Assembly: GCA_964494395.1 (NCBI GenBank)
Contig: CAZBTI010000152.1
Span: forward strand, 1-7,702
Reading direction: 5' to 3'
DNA from: SHLQ01 sp964494395
GTDB lineage: Bacteria > Actinomycetota > Acidimicrobiia > Acidimicrobiales > SHLQ01
Length of the DNA stretch: 7,702 bases
The notes beneath the pieces were generated by a model, which did not search any database, was not told the origin of the DNA, and was given only the letters and a program-made list of their open reading frames with translations. Made by a program: the position numbers and the translations under genes. Below are positions 1 to 6,333 of the stretch, one piece after another (position 1 is the first letter of the stretch; each line of letters starts with the position of its first letter).

Positions 1-342
1 CTCACCGGAGTGCTCGGCGTGTCGAGCGTAAGTCCGCTCATCGTGGAGGACCTACCGGTCGGCTCGGAGTGCACGATTTCGGAAGAAGCCAACGAGTTCT
101 TCGACGCCACCTACTCGCCCAACGCCACGTTCACGATCGACGAGATCGCAAACAACGAGATCCTGATTACCAACAGCGGAACCGAGATCCTCGAGGACTT
201 CCTCAGGCCCGAGGAACCGGAGCTTCCAATCTTGGCGTTCACCGGCCGCACGACACGCGCCGTCGTCTGGTTCGCCCTGCTCCTGATGGCTGCCGGCATC
301 TTCCTCGCCGGACCACGCCGCCATCGTAAGGGCGAGATCTAG
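1..342 (+). CDS. C-terminal end of a sortase-anchored surface protein (5' end outside window)
   Basis: The frame is open from the first base of the window and ends at TAG 340-342, so this is the last 113 codons of a longer gene; the internal GTG at 10 is unlikely to be the true start. The visible part has a short beta-rich stretch (PVGSECTISEE ... FTIDEI ... ILITNSG) like the repeated DUF5979/SpaA-type modules of actinobacterial surface proteins. An acidic Pro/Glu spacer follows (residues 69-76), then LAFTG (78-82), a hydrophobic segment (about 87-104) and a basic tail (PRRHRKGEI). This order is a cell-wall sorting signal. LAxTG rather than LPxTG is the motif reported for class E sortases of actinobacteria, so covalent anchoring to peptidoglycan is the expected fate. 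What the protein binds or does cannot be told from this fragment. The sorting signal is clear; the module assignment is tentative. Confidence 0.82.
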   Translation, partial: LTGVLGVSSVSPLIVEDLPVGSECTISEEANEFFDATYSPNATFTIDEIANNEILITNSGTEILEDFLRPEEPELPILAFTGRTTRAVVWFALLLMAAGIFLAGPRRHRKGEI

Positions 343-385
343 GCCGCTACTCGCCTGGCTTTACCAAACTGTGCTGATCCAATGC

Positions 386-403
386 CTCATCCCTAGGGAT
401 GAG
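386..403. repeat. Perfect 18-base palindrome CTCATCCCTAGGGATGAG
   Basis: Both arms are 9 bases with no loop, and symmetry stops at the next base pair (C385/A404). It lies 44 bases after the surface-protein stop and 76 bases before the GTG of the next gene. There is no T-run after it and no unpaired loop bases, so it fits a dimeric regulator's operator better than an intrinsic terminator, although an actinobacterial terminator without a U-tract cannot be excluded. Just downstream is an 8-base direct repeat (GGCGCTAC at 406-413 and 419-426) and a small inverted repeat (GGTAG gcg CTACC, 415-427). No convincing promoter was found in this gap. Confidence 0.5.
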
Positions 404-478
404 ACGGCGCTACAGGTAGGCGCTACCGTTCGTTAAATCGCTGACGACGAACCAGTTCCTCACACCACACCCGTCCTT

Positions 479-913
479 GTGTTCACCATCGACGACGGCA
501 TGAAGTCAATGACGCGCACGGGACCAAACGGCCAGATGTCGGTGTTCGTGCACTGCATACCCGGTGCAGCGGTATTCACCCTCGCCCCAGGTGTTGAGCG
601 GTCACTGCAATCAGACGAACTGAACCTTGCGTGGCCGTATTTGCGGCGTTTCGCCCCTCAGAGGGGCGAGATGATCACGCCGCTATTGAGTTTCGATGGG
701 CACCCCCTCGACCTCGGCGAACAGCGAGAAATGGACGGCGTGGAGCCGGTCGGCGGACACCGATTTTCGTGGGGCAACCGGTCGTGTGCGCTGCTCGTGA
801 CCAAATCTGTTGATCCTCTGCTCGAGGTGACCACCGGGCAGGCCTACACCTTCGATCAGGAATGGGCTGACGAGCAGGCGGCTCCCAAACGCGGGATTCG
901 CCGCTGGTTCTAG
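479..913 (+). CDS. Hypothetical protein, 144 aa
   Basis: I do not recognise this protein. It has normal mixed composition, alternating beta-like stretches (for example MSVFVHCIP, GAAVFTLAPG, CALLVTKSV) and ends with a basic-aromatic tail (GIRRWF). It has no signal peptide or membrane segment and only two cysteines (in VHCIP and NRSCALL), so it is probably a small soluble cytoplasmic protein. The frame is open back to a TAA at 434-436. The starts available are GTG 479 and ATG 500 (22 codons in effect one turn later), and neither has a clear Shine-Dalgarno sequence. It stands alone between a surface-protein gene and the convergent DUF1501 gene, 22 bases away. That it is real is supported by its position in an otherwise empty interval and its plausible composition; overlapping open frames on the other strand read through the DUF1501 gene and look like shadows. 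Confidence 0.6.
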   Translation: MFTIDDGMKSMTRTGPNGQMSVFVHCIPGAAVFTLAPGVERSLQSDELNLAWPYLRRFAPQRGEMITPLLSFDGHPLDLGEQREMDGVEPVGGHRFSWGNRSCALLVTKSVDPLLEVTTGQAYTFDQEWADEQAAPKRGIRRWF

Positions 914-935
914 CGTTCGTAGGGAAAGAACAGCG

Positions 936-2378
936 TCAGCCGAGGTATCCGAGGTCTCGTTGACCGAAATTGCCCAGCTCTGGGAACGCTTGATTGAGCT
1001 GGCTGTCTGATAGCCCCATCCAACGGGCGAGGGTTGCGCCGTGCTGACTGACCGAGGTGGTTGGTATGAGCCGACCGGCAAAGTTACCCCTGCCGTCGCT
1101 GATGTCGTCGGGGTTGCTCGCTGTTGCGCTGAGGTTGGGGAACGTGCCGTAGCGGCCAGGGTCGACTGCGCCGCCCATGATGAAGGCGTTGCCTCCCCAC
1201 CCGTGATCGGTGCCATCGCCGTTGTTGGTCAAGGTACGTCCGAAGTCTGACGCAGTGAAGGTCGTTACCGAGTTGTTGACGCCGAGGCCCACGAGTGCGT
1301 TTTGGAACGATGTGAGGGCTCCATCGAGCTCTGACAGCAAGAAGGGGAACCGACCGGCTTGGTCTTGGTGAGTATCCCATCCACCGACTCGAACGAAGAA
1401 GATCTGGCGACCCATGCCCAGTGCGTCACGATTCTTGATCAGCTTCGCCACTTCACGAAGCTGCAACCCGAGCCGGTTCCCGCCAATATCGTTCATGCCG
1501 ACGTCGTTGGCGCCGCTGTCTGCGGTCGCTGCCTGCAACTGTCCGGTGGTGGTGATCGATTGGCCGATGCTCTCGGCGGCGGCCCTGTCGTAGATATTGC
1601 TGGACCGCTGAGACGCTGCGAGGTTCGAGTTGAGCACCGACTGTAAGCTGTCAAAGGACGGCTCCGACGACCGGCTACGCGAGTCGTATCCATCGAGCAG
1701 CGAAATTCTGACGCTCGGAGAAAGCCGTGAATAGCGCGAACTTGCCGACGCTTGCCAACGGTTTGATCCATTGAGCGAGAACGACGGTGCGACCGCAGCG
1801 TTTGGTGCCACGGCTGCGGCGAGAGAACCAGCCCAACCGGTCGAACTCGTAAGCGTCGGACGGGCGGTCTGCCAAAGCTTTTGTTGCGCGTCGTGAGCGA
1901 ACAGCGACTGGGGTCGGGATCTGCCGGCGAGGTAGTCGGCCTTGGTGATTGGCCGTTCGAGTGGACCGACGTTTTGCAGTACTGCGAGATCGCCGCGTTC
2001 AGCGATCGCAGCTACACCGGGGAGCCCCGGGTGTAACCCGAACTGACCGTCGAAGACGGGGAGCAAGCTATTGGCGGCGACGGCCAGGTTGCCTCTCGTA
2101 GCTGCGTAGACAGCGTGGGTCTGTCCGGAAACGCTGTGGTCTCGAGGGACGAAGAGGTTGTACGAGTCGGCGCCACCTGCGAGAAAGACGCAGACGAGAC
2201 TGCGAGCTCCTGTTTGGGCACCAGCCACACCGGCGAACCCGAACGGCAACGTCGTGAGGGTAACTCCGGCGGTTGCTGCCCCGGCGAGGGACAGAAAGGA
2301 CCGGCGGCTCATCGGCTTGGCAGAACGTGTGCGTGCCGGGGTTTCGCAAGAGATTTCAAGGGTCATGTCAGTACTCAC
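936..2378 (-). CDS. DUF1501 family protein with Tat signal peptide, 480 aa
   Basis: The N-terminus carries a twin-arginine signal: SRRSFLSL at residues 24-31, a hydrophobic Ala/Gly/Thr-rich core (32-51) and a likely cleavage site after AGA (52-54). The mature part shows the family's hallmarks in order: FLAGGADSYNLFVP (65-78), FGLHPGLP (113-120), a Phe-Ala-His-Asp stretch before the Trp of LWQTARP (160-173), GGWDTHQDQ (332-340), SDFGRT (377-382) and GTDHGWGG (389-396). DUF1501 is related to the alkaline phosphatase/sulfatase superfamily, so the Asp/His clusters may bind metal, but no reaction is established. Export in a folded state across the membrane is expected. The GTG start at 2378-2376 overlaps the TGA of the upstream DUF1800 gene (GTGA), implying coupled translation; ATG 2366 (residue 5) is the other possible start and neither has a strong ribosome site. 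It is the last gene of the leftward series, and its length is typical of the family. Confidence 0.92.
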   Translation of the reverse strand: MSTDMTLEISCETPARTRSAKPMSRRSFLSLAGAATAGVTLTTLPFGFAGVAGAQTGARSLVCVFLAGGADSYNLFVPRDHSVSGQTHAVYAATRGNLAVAANSLLPVFDGQFGLHPGLPGVAAIAERGDLAVLQNVGPLERPITKADYLAGRSRPQSLFAHDAQQKLWQTARPTLTSSTGWAGSLAAAVAPNAAVAPSFSLNGSNRWQASASSRYSRLSPSVRISLLDGYDSRSRSSEPSFDSLQSVLNSNLAASQRSSNIYDRAAAESIGQSITTTGQLQAATADSGANDVGMNDIGGNRLGLQLREVAKLIKNRDALGMGRQIFFVRVGGWDTHQDQAGRFPFLLSELDGALTSFQNALVGLGVNNSVTTFTASDFGRTLTNNGDGTDHGWGGNAFIMGGAVDPGRYGTFPNLSATASNPDDISDGRGNFAGRLIPTTSVSQHGATLARWMGLSDSQLNQAFPELGNFGQRDLGYLG

Positions 2379-4414
2379 TTTTGAACGGAGTGGAAGGGAG
2401 AGGCAGCGACGAGGAACATCGCATCGAGCGCACGAACGAAGTGGCCGTCGGGGTTATCTGGGATCGTGCCCAGGTGATTCACGATCGCAGCTCGTGCATC
2501 ATCGGGAATCGATCCCGATGTGAGGAGCAGGTCGAGGTGAGCAACGAGCGCTTCGGGGTTGCTGGCCAAGCCGACTTCTCGTTCGACCTGGAGGCGGCTC
2601 ACCGTCCCGGTGGCGTTGGAGCGGTTGTGGAACTCGAAGATCTGGTTGAAGAACAGGTTATTGGTCGACGCCACGTTGATCTCCGACAGGATCGAGAGTT
2701 CAGGTGCGAAGAGCGCACTGTCCGGGGTGAGGGGATAGTCCGGAGGAAAGAAGTTGAAAACCGACCTCGACTGCAATACCGATTGGCCAAGAATCTCATC
2801 GATCCGGTCGATGGTCTTGCCCTCGGGCACGTAGACGCCGTTCGAGGTTGGCCCCGGCTCAGCTTCGAAGGCCCGGAAGAGGTGGGTAAGGCGCAGCACT
2901 GGTTCGCGGAGCTTTCCGAACGCAGTTTCTTGGGTGATGTGGCCAGTTCGTGCCTCGCTATCGAGCAAGATCGCTCGGACGACTGCTGCGAGGTTCCCGC
3001 GTTCGCCCGTCCCGTCGTTGTTGAACACTGCTGCCACCCGGCCGATGTACTGCGGCGTTGGGTTGCTCGTCACGAGGCGTTGGATGAGGTGCCGGGAGAC
3101 GAACGGCCCAACATTTGGATGGGCAAAGATGTTGTCGAGGGCGGCATTGAGGTCGGCCCGAGCGCTCTGTCCGGCGGGAAGCACCGTGCCATTGAGCAGG
3201 CGCTTCGACCCCGTGTCGTGAAACTCCTCGTATGGAACCATCGGTGATTCTCGGTTCTGGAAGCCGGCGTTCGTCTCATTCCAGGTTCGTTGCCCGTCGT
3301 AGTTCCAGCCAGTGAAGACCCGAGCGAACTCTTCAATCGTTGTCTGGTCGTATGTCGGAATGGGTTGGCCGCCCTGGTTGCGCACCACCCCAGAGGCATC
3401 CAGCTCATGCAAGCCGATCGTAAAGAGCTGCAGGACCTCTCGGGCGAAGTTCTCATCAGGTCGAACGTTTCGGCTTGGGTCGGCTTTTTCGTTGCCGATC
3501 ATCGACAAGAACACGCCCATGGTGGGGTGCAACGTGACCGTCTCGAGCAGGGTTCGGAAGTTGCCTAGGCCAAGCTGTGCGAGAAGGTCGTAGTACTGCG
3601 AAATCGAGTACTGGGAGTTGCTCAGCACGTAGTCGCGATCGGAGATGACGAACAGTTCGCTCCAGGCAAAGGCCACGCGTTGACGTAGCTGATCTTCGCC
3701 GTTGATGGCGTTGTCGAACCAGATGTGGTGGCGCGTGCTTCGAAGACTGCCGTTGCTGTTGGCCCTGACGTAGGGAAGCGTCAGCGAGACGGGTGCTTGA
3801 AACTGACGGTCGATCCACGCCTCGTAGCTGCCGAGTGCTTGCAGCTCATCTATTGCGGACAGGGTCGGGCCGTACGTGGCTTGGGTGAGGAAGCGTGCTG
3901 CCTCAACTGCTGTGATATCGCCGGTCGTGGGGGGATCTGGATCTGGGTCTGGGTCCGGTGGCTCGACATCGACGCTTGCGTCGACGAGTTCGATCTGTAC
4001 CTGGCCTTCAGTGCGCAGATACACCGAGTCGATCGATTGGATCGTCGTGTTTGCTTCGACCTCGTTGGCTATCGCTGCGAGGTCCAATTCGAGGAGTTGA
4101 AGTCGGCCGTCTCGAAGTGCCCGGCCGAGGAATACGTCGTAGCGGTACCCGAAGCGCAGTCGAGGCCCGCCGGTATCTGTCGCGACCATCTTGAACTCTC
4201 GCCGGCCGCGACTAGTGCTGACATCTACATAGAACGCAAAGTAGTCACTCGTGCGAATGGAAGCAGTGAGCGGACCGACAGCCGAGTCGACATCGGCGTT
4301 GAACCTTGCGAAATCAGGTCCATTTGCGGTGAGTTGAACAAGCCCCGGGTTCTCTCCCGTTGCGATTCCTTCTAGATCCCCACCAGATTCGACCTGCCAC
4401 GTAACGGTTCCCAC
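2375..4414 (-). CDS. DUF1800 family protein with N-terminal beta-rich domain, 679 aa
   Basis: Numbering is from GTG 4414. Residues 1-150 form a beta-rich domain I cannot name, perhaps a carbohydrate-binding-like sandwich. A PPDPDPDPDPP linker (152-162) follows, then the DUF1800 domain from about 168 to the end. Hallmarks are EAARFLTQATYGPT (171-184), QLRQRVAFAWSELFVIS, ENFAREVLQLFTIGLHEL (321-338), FTGWN (367-371), HDTGSK, HPNVGPFVSRHLIQRLVTSNP (432 onward), RGNLAAVVRAILLDSEAR (472-489) and VFNFFPPDY (552-560). The function of DUF1800 is unknown; it is commonly encoded directly before DUF1501, as here (GTGA overlap). The start at 4414 is chosen because AAGGA lies 9 bases before it. A GTG at 4486 would add 24 residues, but it places a strong hairpin in the first codons. 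With either start there is no signal peptide, which is odd beside a Tat-exported partner. The protein may be cytoplasmic, co-exported with DUF1501, or shortened at its 5' end. Confidence 0.88.
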   Translation of the reverse strand: MGTVTWQVESGGDLEGIATGENPGLVQLTANGPDFARFNADVDSAVGPLTASIRTSDYFAFYVDVSTSRGRREFKMVATDTGGPRLRFGYRYDVFLGRALRDGRLQLLELDLAAIANEVEANTTIQSIDSVYLRTEGQVQIELVDASVDVEPPDPDPDPDPPTTGDITAVEAARFLTQATYGPTLSAIDELQALGSYEAWIDRQFQAPVSLTLPYVRANSNGSLRSTRHHIWFDNAINGEDQLRQRVAFAWSELFVISDRDYVLSNSQYSISQYYDLLAQLGLGNFRTLLETVTLHPTMGVFLSMIGNEKADPSRNVRPDENFAREVLQLFTIGLHELDASGVVRNQGGQPIPTYDQTTIEEFARVFTGWNYDGQRTWNETNAGFQNRESPMVPYEEFHDTGSKRLLNGTVLPAGQSARADLNAALDNIFAHPNVGPFVSRHLIQRLVTSNPTPQYIGRVAAVFNNDGTGERGNLAAVVRAILLDSEARTGHITQETAFGKLREPVLRLTHLFRAFEAEPGPTSNGVYVPEGKTIDRIDEILGQSVLQSRSVFNFFPPDYPLTPDSALFAPELSILSEINVASTNNLFFNQIFEFHNRSNATGTVSRLQVEREVGLASNPEALVAHLDLLLTSGSIPDDARAAIVNHLGTIPDNPDGHFVRALDAMFLVAASPFHSVQK
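3929..3961 (-). repeat. Hexamer-like repeat encoding a PPDPDPDPDPP linker
   Basis: On the + strand the run reads as imperfect GGATCT/GGGTCT/GGGTCC hexamers and encodes alternating Pro-Asp on the minus strand. It is an extended, acidic linker between the N-terminal beta-rich domain and the DUF1800 domain. Because the unit is a multiple of three, slippage would change linker length without breaking the frame. Confidence 0.7.
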
Positions 4415-4423
4415 CTGAAAACA

Positions 4424-4428
4424 TCCTT
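4424..4428 (-). promoter_or_regulatory. Ribosome binding site of the DUF1800 gene (AAGGA)
   Basis: On the minus strand AAGGA is followed by 9 bases (TGTTTTCAG) and then GTG at 4414-4412. This is the only good Shine-Dalgarno sequence in the 98-base gap and is what decides the start at 4414 over the GTG at 4486. Confidence 0.55.
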
Positions 4429-4465
4429 CGTTTGCGTTCGTTGTTGTGGGTAACACGCACGAAGG

Positions 4466-4479
4466 CCCCCTTTCGGGGG
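4466..4479 (-). terminator. CCCCC-GAAA-GGGGG hairpin between oxygenase and DUF1800 genes
   Basis: A five-pair all-GC stem closes a GAAA loop, a very stable GNRA tetraloop in the minus-strand RNA. It begins 34 bases after the oxygenase stop and ends 51 bases before the DUF1800 start. There is no clean U-tract after it (the RNA continues CCUUCGUGCGUGUU), so it may be an actinobacterial-style terminator, a partial attenuator, or an mRNA-stability element that separates expression of the two gene pairs. Confidence 0.5.
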
Positions 4480-4512
4480 ACAACACGACTCAACAAATTT
4501 TCAAGATGGGTC

Positions 4513-5391
4513 TTAGTCGATGAGTTCGTCGGTGCGGACTCGAGCTTCTTCGGCCTCGATGTGGGCTTGTAGCACTCGGCCGAAGAGCTGTTCGGTGCGT
4601 TCGAGCCTGCCGATGACTCCGGGCTTTTCGGTGTAGGCGAAGATGGCTGCATGACGGGGCTTTGAGTTCTCTGCGACCCGGCTGACCGAGTGCAGCGAGT
4701 AGCGGCCCCGGAAGATCTGCATGTCGCCAGGTCGGAGATCGAGCGTGCGAACGCCGTCGCGGCCGTCTTCCAGAACGTGCTGGATGTGGTCGAAGCCCTC
4801 ATCGCCATCGGAGCGGATTGCGGGGACGTACTCGAAAAGCCCACCTTCGTCGGCTTCTTCGACGAGCACCGTAACGGCGAACTCGTTGGTGTCGAAATGC
4901 CAGGTGAACTGCTGACCGGGGTCCAAGATGTTCGCGGTGAGGCCAGCCAACGGATCGGCGTAGGGATGCAGCTCTTCGATCTCGAGACAGTCGGCGAGGA
5001 AGCGGGCGAGGTCAGGGTGTTCGAACATCACTCGCATTGCCGTGGTGTCTTCCCACGAGTCTCCGGGGATGAACCCGCTCGACCGCTCCCGGAAAGTGTT
5101 CATGGGGTGTCGGTCGGGCCACTCGTCGTTGTGATGAAAGTGGAAATACGGGTTGATGACCTGGGTCGAGAAGTGGGTGGTGTCTTTCCGGTCCCAGATC
5201 TCCGCGCCGAGCCGTCCAAGTGCCTCCGGCTTCACGAGGTCTTTGATGACCGCACAACCTTCGGCACGAAGGCCAGTGCGGGCGTTCTCGACCACGGCCT
5301 TGTAGCCGTCGCTGTCGGGCTGGTCGATCGGGTACCGGTCGAGGTCGACGAGTTCGGAGAGCTGGATCATCGAAGAACTATCTCCAGCCAT
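4513..5391 (-). CDS. 2-oxoglutarate/Fe(II)-dependent oxygenase, 292 aa
   Basis: Predicted soluble oxygenase of the double-stranded beta-helix fold that couples oxidative decarboxylation of 2-oxoglutarate to oxidation of an unknown substrate. The iron facial triad is visible as H165-x-D167 in FTWHFDTNEFAV and H234 in GRYSLHSVS; R246, twelve residues later in KPRHAAIF, fits the 2-oxoglutarate-binding Arg. Between them GGLFEYVP (183-190) and LRPGDMQIFRG (219-229) are typical strands. The C-terminal part (YTEKPGVIGRLERTEQLFGR) recalls proteins annotated as ArpA-like or related to amino-acid-acting BesD/HalD enzymes. Asp rather than Gly at 167 argues for a hydroxylase-type rather than a halogenase-type centre; the subfamily is inferred from memory. 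ATG 5391 overlaps the dehydrogenase stop by one base (TGATG) and has GGGAGG 4 bases before it. ATG 5370 (residue 8) with GGAG upstream is an alternative start. The ending helix is acidic. Confidence 0.85.
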   Translation of the reverse strand: MAGDSSSMIQLSELVDLDRYPIDQPDSDGYKAVVENARTGLRAEGCAVIKDLVKPEALGRLGAEIWDRKDTTHFSTQVINPYFHFHHNDEWPDRHPMNTFRERSSGFIPGDSWEDTTAMRVMFEHPDLARFLADCLEIEELHPYADPLAGLTANILDPGQQFTWHFDTNEFAVTVLVEEADEGGLFEYVPAIRSDGDEGFDHIQHVLEDGRDGVRTLDLRPGDMQIFRGRYSLHSVSRVAENSKPRHAAIFAYTEKPGVIGRLERTEQLFGRVLQAHIEAEEARVRTDELID

Positions 5392-6293
5392 CAGGCCTCC
5401 CAGTGTGGAACCCAGTCGCCTTCCAAACGGAACGAGAGTTGGGCGTCATCTTCGATTCGCTTAGCGACGTGGAGTTCGCCTGCATCTTCGCCATAGCGTC
5501 CGGCGGCCCGAGCGAAAGTCGCATTGGCTTGCTCGGTCATAGGTAGATCGGTGCTGACGTTGTTGGCGAGCTCCATCGTCAGACCGAGGTCCTTCATACA
5601 CAGGCCGAGCGTGAAGCTTGGGTCGTAGTGACCAGCAAAGATCGATGGAGCGTCGTGGCGTGCCACGAAACTGTCACCCACTGAATCCTTGATCGCATCC
5701 CACAGCACATCGAGTTCGACGCCGTTGGCCATGCCGAGCGCAAAGCCCTCGCCGAGGCTCGCTGCGGCGATGAACCACAGCTGGTTGGTGACGAGTTTGG
5801 TGACGTTGCCCGTGCCGAGCGGTCCGCAGCGAATGGCCCGGCCCATGTGTTCGAGTACCGGCACAACCCGATCGAGGTCTTCATCGCTACCACCGGCGAA
5901 CAGGGTGAGCGTGCCGTTGCGAGCTCCATCGACAGCTCCGGTCACCGGACTGTCGATGACACTCACACCCTCGGGGGCCTGTGCGGCGAGGTCGGCGACA
6001 AACTCTTTGCGATTGGTGGTGAGGTCGACCCAAATGCTTCCCGGCTCCATGGCGGCGAGCACTCCCCCGTCGATCATGACCGATTGCACGTGATCTGGTC
6101 GCGGCAGCGATGTCATCAACATCTCTGCACCAGCGGCACACTCAGCAGCGGACACTGCACGCCGACAACCCGCAGCTTCGGCGCGTGCGAGCGCTTCAGG
6201 GTTGAGGTCGTATGCAACGACCTCGTGACCCGCTTCGACTAGGCGCTTGGCCATCGGCCCGCCCATGTTGCCAAGACCAATGAAACCAATCAT
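5391..6293 (-). CDS. 3-hydroxyisobutyrate dehydrogenase-like NAD(P)-dependent oxidoreductase, 300 aa
   Basis: A member of the beta-hydroxyacid dehydrogenase (6-phosphogluconate dehydrogenase-like) family, which oxidises beta-hydroxy acids or reduces their semialdehydes. The N-terminal Rossmann domain begins at once with GFIGLGNMGGPMAKRL; the dinucleotide motif is G6-x-G8-x-x-G11, with D29 after beta-2 suggesting NAD rather than NADP. The substrate loop is DSPVTGAVDGARNGTL (114-129), the catalytic Lys is K166 in GNVTKLVTNQL with N170, and the all-helical C-terminal domain has the family's F-x-LGLCMKDLGL (227-238). Length is normal. The frame is open upstream by 133 codons into the HNH gene, but ATG 6293 starts exactly at the family's N-terminus, so the extension is not coding. 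There is no Shine-Dalgarno sequence; a promoter-like element suggests leaderless translation. Its stop overlaps the oxygenase start, so the two are probably made together, perhaps on one substrate pathway. The substrate is unknown. Confidence 0.92.
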   Translation of the reverse strand: MIGFIGLGNMGGPMAKRLVEAGHEVVAYDLNPEALARAEAAGCRRAVSAAECAAGAEMLMTSLPRPDHVQSVMIDGGVLAAMEPGSIWVDLTTNRKEFVADLAAQAPEGVSVIDSPVTGAVDGARNGTLTLFAGGSDEDLDRVVPVLEHMGRAIRCGPLGTGNVTKLVTNQLWFIAAASLGEGFALGMANGVELDVLWDAIKDSVGDSFVARHDAPSIFAGHYDPSFTLGLCMKDLGLTMELANNVSTDLPMTEQANATFARAAGRYGEDAGELHVAKRIEDDAQLSFRLEGDWVPHWEA

Positions 6294-6299
6294 GGCGAA

Positions 6300-6329
6300 A
6301 CGGTACGACCAAGAAGGTCGACTGGTCAA
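6300..6329 (-). promoter_or_regulatory. Candidate leaderless promoter of the dehydrogenase-oxygenase pair
   Basis: On the minus strand TTGACC (6329-6324) is followed by an 18-base spacer and TACCGT (6305-6300), which fits the actinobacterial TAnnnT -10 box. Six bases separate this box from the ATG at 6293, which would put the transcription start on or next to the A of the start codon; no Shine-Dalgarno sequence is present. The spacer contains an inverted repeat, CGACC-aagaa-GGTCG (6306-6320), a possible operator. The element sits between the HNH stop and the dehydrogenase start, so the pair can be expressed independently of the HNH gene. Confidence 0.5.
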
Positions 6330-6333
6330 GTGT

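Noticed and set aside
406..427. Direct repeat GGCGCTAC and small inverted repeat as a CRISPR or iteron array
   Set aside because: Only two copies with a 13-base period; too short and too few for either.
683..1216. Minus-strand open frame overlapping both the 144-aa gene and the DUF1501 3' end
   Set aside because: It lies out of frame in the DUF1501 coding sequence and has a low-complexity Ser/Thr/Ala-rich translation typical of a shadow.
2273..3247. Long + strand open frame (324 codons) opposite the DUF1800 gene
   Set aside because: It is antisense to a well-supported gene with family motifs, has no ribosome site and no recognisable motif, and long antisense frames are expected in GC-rich coding DNA.
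3725..4375. + strand open frame (216 codons) opposite the DUF1800 N-terminal region
   Set aside because: Antisense shadow with no motifs; the minus-strand frame is continuous into the DUF1800 domain.
4415..4486. GTG at 4486 as the DUF1800 start
   Set aside because: It would place the stable GAAA hairpin within the first codons, has no ribosome site, and adds 24 residues without a signal peptide. GTG 4414 has AAGGA at 9 bases. It is still possible.
4381..4512. A frameshift hiding a signal peptide before the DUF1800 gene
   Set aside because: I read all three minus-strand frames through this gap and none encodes a hydrophobic signal-like stretch.
4690..5496. + strand open frame (268 codons) opposite the oxygenase
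   Set aside because: It mirrors the oxygenase codons; the minus-strand protein has the full iron triad, and this frame shows no motifs.
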